Assembly: GCA_030038645.1 (NCBI GenBank)
Contig: JASHSR010000158.1
Span: 1-8,829, forward strand
Reading direction: 5' to 3'
Length of the DNA: 8,829 bases
From: Gammaproteobacteria bacterium
GTDB taxonomy: Bacteria; Pseudomonadota; Gammaproteobacteria; Steroidobacterales; Steroidobacteraceae
The notes under the pieces are model-generated. The model was not told where the DNA came from, ran no database searches, and saw only the letters and a program-made list of their open reading frames with translations. Of the stretch, positions 6,620-8,829 are shown in pieces (the first letter of the stretch is position 1; each line of letters starts with the position of its first letter). The translations under genes and the position numbers were made by a program.

Positions 6620-6634
6620 GGCACAGCGGTTGCA
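6618..6634 (+). promoter_or_regulatory. Sigma-54 (RpoN) promoter for the porin gene
   Basis: TTGGCACAGCGGTTGCA matches the -24/-12 consensus TTGGCAC-N5-TTGCW. The invariant GG (6620-6621) and GC (6632-6633) are exactly 12 bases apart. The predicted start is near 6645, leaving a leader of about 58 bases that contains a GAGG ribosome site (6687-6690). Sigma-54 promoters require an ATP-driven enhancer-binding protein bound upstream, so the porin should be switched by a specific signal such as nitrogen limitation. No regulator gene is in the window. No convincing sigma-70 promoter competes in this interval. Confidence 0.7.
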
Positions 6635-6702
6635 CCCTGCCCCGCCAAAGCCGCATTGCCGCCATTTGAATCGCTCTCAACAGCACGAGGTCTCCACTCA
6701 TC

Positions 6703-7851
6703 ATGCGCAAAACCATCGGGGCTTTGACGGCTGCATTCGTTGCAGCGGTGCCACGCTTGCTGCTCGCGGCCGACGCGCCCGCCGCGGCTCCCGCGGTTCC
6801 GAGCTGGGCCGATACGCTCACCGCCTGGGGAATCACGGCCAACGGCTACGTGGCGGCGTCCTACTACGCGTCGAACGGCTATCCCTTCAACATCCACCAG
6901 TTCGACATCCAGCACGATACGTTTCAGGTCGATGAGGCGGGCTTTCAGGTCGCCTATCAGCCGAAGCAGGGCTTCGGCGCGCTGGTCGATCTCATCGCCG
7001 GTGAGGACGCGAGGATCCTGCACCTCGCGGAGGACGGCCACGACAACACCTTCGATGCGCGGCAGGCTTTCCTGCAGTACGCGAGCGGCCCGCTCACGGT
7101 GATCGCCGGCAAGTTCGTGACGCTCGCGGGCGCCGAGGTCATCAACCCGACGCAGAACACCAATTTCTCGCGCTCCCTGCTGTTTACCGAGTGCGAGCCC
7201 TTGGACCACACGGGCGTGCGCGCGACGTACGCCGTCACCGGCACGCTCAGCTTGATCGCCGGAATCAACAACGGGTGGAACGTCACGTCCACCTCGTACG
7301 GCTCGAAGACCGGCGAGGCGGGCATCGCCTGGACGCCGAACAAGCTCTTCTCGCTCTCGACCTCGGCGTACTTCGGCAAGACGGAGTACCTGCCCGGCAC
7401 CACGATCCTCGTCAACGGGGATCGGACGCTGCTCGACGTCGTGGCCACCTACAATGCCACCTCGGCGCTCACCTTCATCGTCAACTACGACTGGGACCAG
7501 CAGCAACAGGCCGGCGGCATCGGCACCCCCACGGCAACGTGGGACGGCTTGGCCGGGTACGTGAACTACCAGCTCAATGCGCAGTGGCGCGTGTCGCTGC
7601 GAGCCGAATACCTCGACGACGAGGACGGCCTGATCACCGGGGCGGCGGACGGGCAGCACCTCTGGGAAGGCACGCTCACCTTCGGCTACGACCCGACGAG
7701 CCACTTCGAGCTGCGCCTGGAAGGCCGCTACGACTCGGCGCAGACGCGCCTCTTCTATCGCAGCGACCCCGCGCTCGGCTCGTACGCCTCGCTTCCCGTC
7801 CTCGCCGACAGCCTCTCGGAGATCGCGCTGCAGGGCGTTTACAAGTTCTGA
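6703..7851 (+). CDS. BBP2 (OmpL-like) beta-barrel porin
   Basis: A 382-residue outer-membrane protein of the putative beta-barrel porin-2 family (PF07642, formerly DUF1597). An N-terminal signal peptide (basic MRK, hydrophobic core to about residue 22) precedes an Ala/Pro-rich linker. The barrel begins at ITANGYVAASYYAS. Family-like segments are FDARQAFLQYASGPLTVIAGKF, the N-F-S-R-S stretch followed by P-L-D-H-T-G-V-R-A-T-Y, and IAGINNGWN. Alternating hydrophobic and aromatic strands continue to the last residues GVYKF, whose terminal Phe is the standard barrel-assembly signal. The family is taken to form passive or solute-selective pores; substrate unknown. Start: ATG at 6703, GAGG 12 bases upstream, a slightly long gap. 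Driven by the sigma-54 promoter at 6618. Convergent with the next gene, 12 bases apart, with no T-run terminator between them. Confidence 0.88.
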   Translation: MRKTIGALTAAFVAAVPRLLLAADAPAAAPAVPSWADTLTAWGITANGYVAASYYASNGYPFNIHQFDIQHDTFQVDEAGFQVAYQPKQGFGALVDLIAGEDARILHLAEDGHDNTFDARQAFLQYASGPLTVIAGKFVTLAGAEVINPTQNTNFSRSLLFTECEPLDHTGVRATYAVTGTLSLIAGINNGWNVTSTSYGSKTGEAGIAWTPNKLFSLSTSAYFGKTEYLPGTTILVNGDRTLLDVVATYNATSALTFIVNYDWDQQQQAGGIGTPTATWDGLAGYVNYQLNAQWRVSLRAEYLDDEDGLITGAADGQHLWEGTLTFGYDPTSHFELRLEGRYDSAQTRLFYRSDPALGSYASLPVLADSLSEIALQGVYKF

Positions 7852-7863
7852 GGGCGGGCGCGC

Positions 7864-8739
7864 TCAGCGCGGATTGTCGTGGTGCGTGTTGTCGACGACG
7901 TGCGAGATGTCCCGGTCGATGCAGGGCGTCGGCTCGACCAGCTCCTCGTGGGTGAGCGTTGCGATGCGCAGGTCGGTCTTCCACGGCTCCACGAGCACGG
8001 TCGGGTCCTCGACCGTCGCCTGCCACTCGATCGTATCGCCCACCCGGCGCAAGCGCTCGATCACGTGCATCGAGCGCGTATGGAACGCGCCATTGTCGGT
8101 GAGCCAGGTGTTGTCGGTGAAGCGCGTGCTGTCCACGACCAGCGTGTCTCCTTCCCAATGTCCGACGCCATCCCCGAGCGTGCTGTCCTCCACGTCGGTG
8201 CGATGCGGCCGGCCGTCGGTCGGGATGATTCGCCAGAACGCGCCGGAGACATCGTCATAGAGGAAGACGACCTGACCCGGAATCTGCACGATCTTGTCCG
8301 GAGGCCCGATGCGGGGCAGGCCCGGCGAGCGGCAATGCAGCACCCCATCCTGCTGCAGCTGGTGGTCGCTCAGCCACTTCACCTTCGCGAGGAACTGCGG
8401 CTTGTAGTGCGGGAAGTTCGGCCGCGGGCGCGGTGCCGCCCGAGCCGCCACGGGGCGCGGCGCGGGCGCCGGCCCGCAGCCGGCCACGCACACCGACCCG
8501 CCGGCAAGCTGCTCCGGATGGAGAAAGCCGATCCCCGAGCCGTTGTCCCAGGTCCCGTTGAGGTCGGGATGGCCGTTCGCGAGGCGCGGAACCGAGCTCG
8601 CTGCTTCCGGCGTCGTCGCGGCTTGCGCGCCCGCGGCGCCGTAGCAAGCGCCGCCGCTGCACGCGGCCCAGAGCAGCGCCATGGCGGCCGCGCCGCCGAG
8701 CGCGGCGTCATGGATCCGTCTACGGGTGTGAAGACTCAT
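7864..8739 (-). CDS. Secreted protein of an uncharacterised 'PDLNGTW' family
   Basis: A 291-residue exported protein of unknown function. A basic start (SLHTRRR) and a hydrophobic stretch (AALGGAAAMALLWAAC) form a signal peptide. Cleavage after AQA near residue 40 is plausible; LWAAC is a poor lipobox. The mature protein opens with NGHPDLNGTW and then has QIPGQVVFLYDD, FWRIIPTDGRPH, GHWEGDTLVVDS, HVIERLRR and WQATVEDP. From memory this order of motifs recurs in many hypothetical proteins of soil bacteria, often as paralogues, but no reaction is assigned. A Pro/Ala/Arg-rich insert (about residues 89-108) with Cys residues before it lies between the two halves. Start: ATG at 8739 with GAGGAGG 6 bases upstream. 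The upstream minus-strand gene ends 61 bases before it. Confidence 0.8.
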   Translation of the reverse strand: MSLHTRRRIHDAALGGAAAMALLWAACSGGACYGAAGAQAATTPEAASSVPRLANGHPDLNGTWDNGSGIGFLHPEQLAGGSVCVAGCGPAPAPRPVAARAAPRPRPNFPHYKPQFLAKVKWLSDHQLQQDGVLHCRSPGLPRIGPPDKIVQIPGQVVFLYDDVSGAFWRIIPTDGRPHRTDVEDSTLGDGVGHWEGDTLVVDSTRFTDNTWLTDNGAFHTRSMHVIERLRRVGDTIEWQATVEDPTVLVEPWKTDLRIATLTHEELVEPTPCIDRDISHVVDNTHHDNPR

Positions 8740-8800
8740 GGTGCGCCTCCTCGGGTACGAGCCTGTCGGCGAGGGTCCGCGCGCGACCCGCGCGCTCCCA

Positions 8801-8829
8801 TCACTTGTCGGGCGCGAATTGGTAGTGGT
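8801..8829 (-). CDS. C-terminal end of an unidentified gene cut by the window edge
   Basis: The last bases read, on the minus strand, HYQFAPDK followed by TGA. The stop lies 61 bases before the start of the PDLNGTW protein, a normal spacing for genes in one operon. Eight residues are too few to identify a product, and another frame is also open through the edge, so this is a tentative call based on position and a sensible residue composition. Confidence 0.35.

Larger units (their letters stand above)
6304..6702. other. Divergent intergenic region between phosphoribosyltransferase and porin
   Basis: About 400 bases without a secure gene. Left to right it holds a perfect 14-base palindrome CGAGCCCGGGCTCG (6379-6392), a GC hairpin CGGCGGG-TCG-CCCGCCG (6427-6443), an 11-bp-spaced direct repeat of CTCACAC (6486-6503), a plus-strand intrinsic terminator (6592-6619), a sigma-54 promoter (6618-6634) and the porin leader. 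Only the doubtful minus ORF 6290-6490 is open. I could not find a convincing sigma-70 promoter for the minus-strand operon. Confidence 0.7.

Noticed and set aside
6320..6727. A 135-codon plus-strand ORF upstream of and overlapping the porin start
   Set aside because: It runs through the terminator hairpin and the sigma-54 promoter, shows no domain and has no ribosome site, so it is not a believable gene.
7852..7872. GCGC-TCA-GCGC inverted repeat between the convergent porin and PDLNGTW genes as a bidirectional terminator
   Set aside because: The stem is only 4-6 bp with a minimal loop and no T-run on either strand.

Overview
The window is a very GC-rich piece of bacterial chromosome that reads as a diderm, probably a soil or environmental proteobacterium. 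The grounds are a Tat-exported molybdenum hydroxylase, an outer-membrane beta-barrel ending in phenylalanine, a lipobox protein and a good sigma-54 promoter. The taxon cannot be fixed further from the sequence alone. I see no rRNA, tRNA, CRISPR array or insertion sequence, and all recognisable genes are intact except where the window edge cuts them.

Layout: (1) 1-1444, minus strand: a thiamine-diphosphate enzyme of the acetolactate synthase-like superfamily, cut by the left edge. (2) 1487-1515: a perfect 12-bp hairpin between that gene and the next. (3) 1527-4330, minus: a two-gene operon for an isoquinoline 1-oxidoreductase (IorAB)-type molybdenum hydroxylase, with the [2Fe-2S] subunit first and the Tat-exported molybdopterin subunit 2 bases after it. 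(4) 4444-6303, minus: a cluster of a PRPP-loop phosphoribosyltransferase, a 3-hydroxyisobutyrate dehydrogenase-family oxidoreductase joined to it by an ATGA overlap, and a possible small proline-rich lipoprotein. (5) 6304-6702: a divergent intergenic region with a strong plus-strand intrinsic terminator running straight into a sigma-54 promoter. (6) 6703-7851, plus: a BBP2/OmpL-like porin driven by that promoter. (7) 7864-8739, minus: a secreted protein of an uncharacterised 'PDLNGTW' family, convergent with the porin, preceded by the last codons of another minus-strand gene.

How the genes work together: the molybdenum hydroxylase should oxidise an aldehyde or N-heterocycle in the periplasm and pass electrons to an external carrier, since there is no FAD subunit. 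The TPP enzyme and the dehydrogenase are soluble cytoplasmic carbonyl-chemistry enzymes. A shared small-molecule catabolic role is possible but is inference from adjacency only. The strongest regulatory signal is the sigma-54 promoter of the porin, which implies control by an enhancer-binding activator (nitrogen status, a carbon source or an envelope signal). I did not find a clearly new multi-gene system. The orphan terminator fused to the sigma-54 promoter is the observation most worth following.
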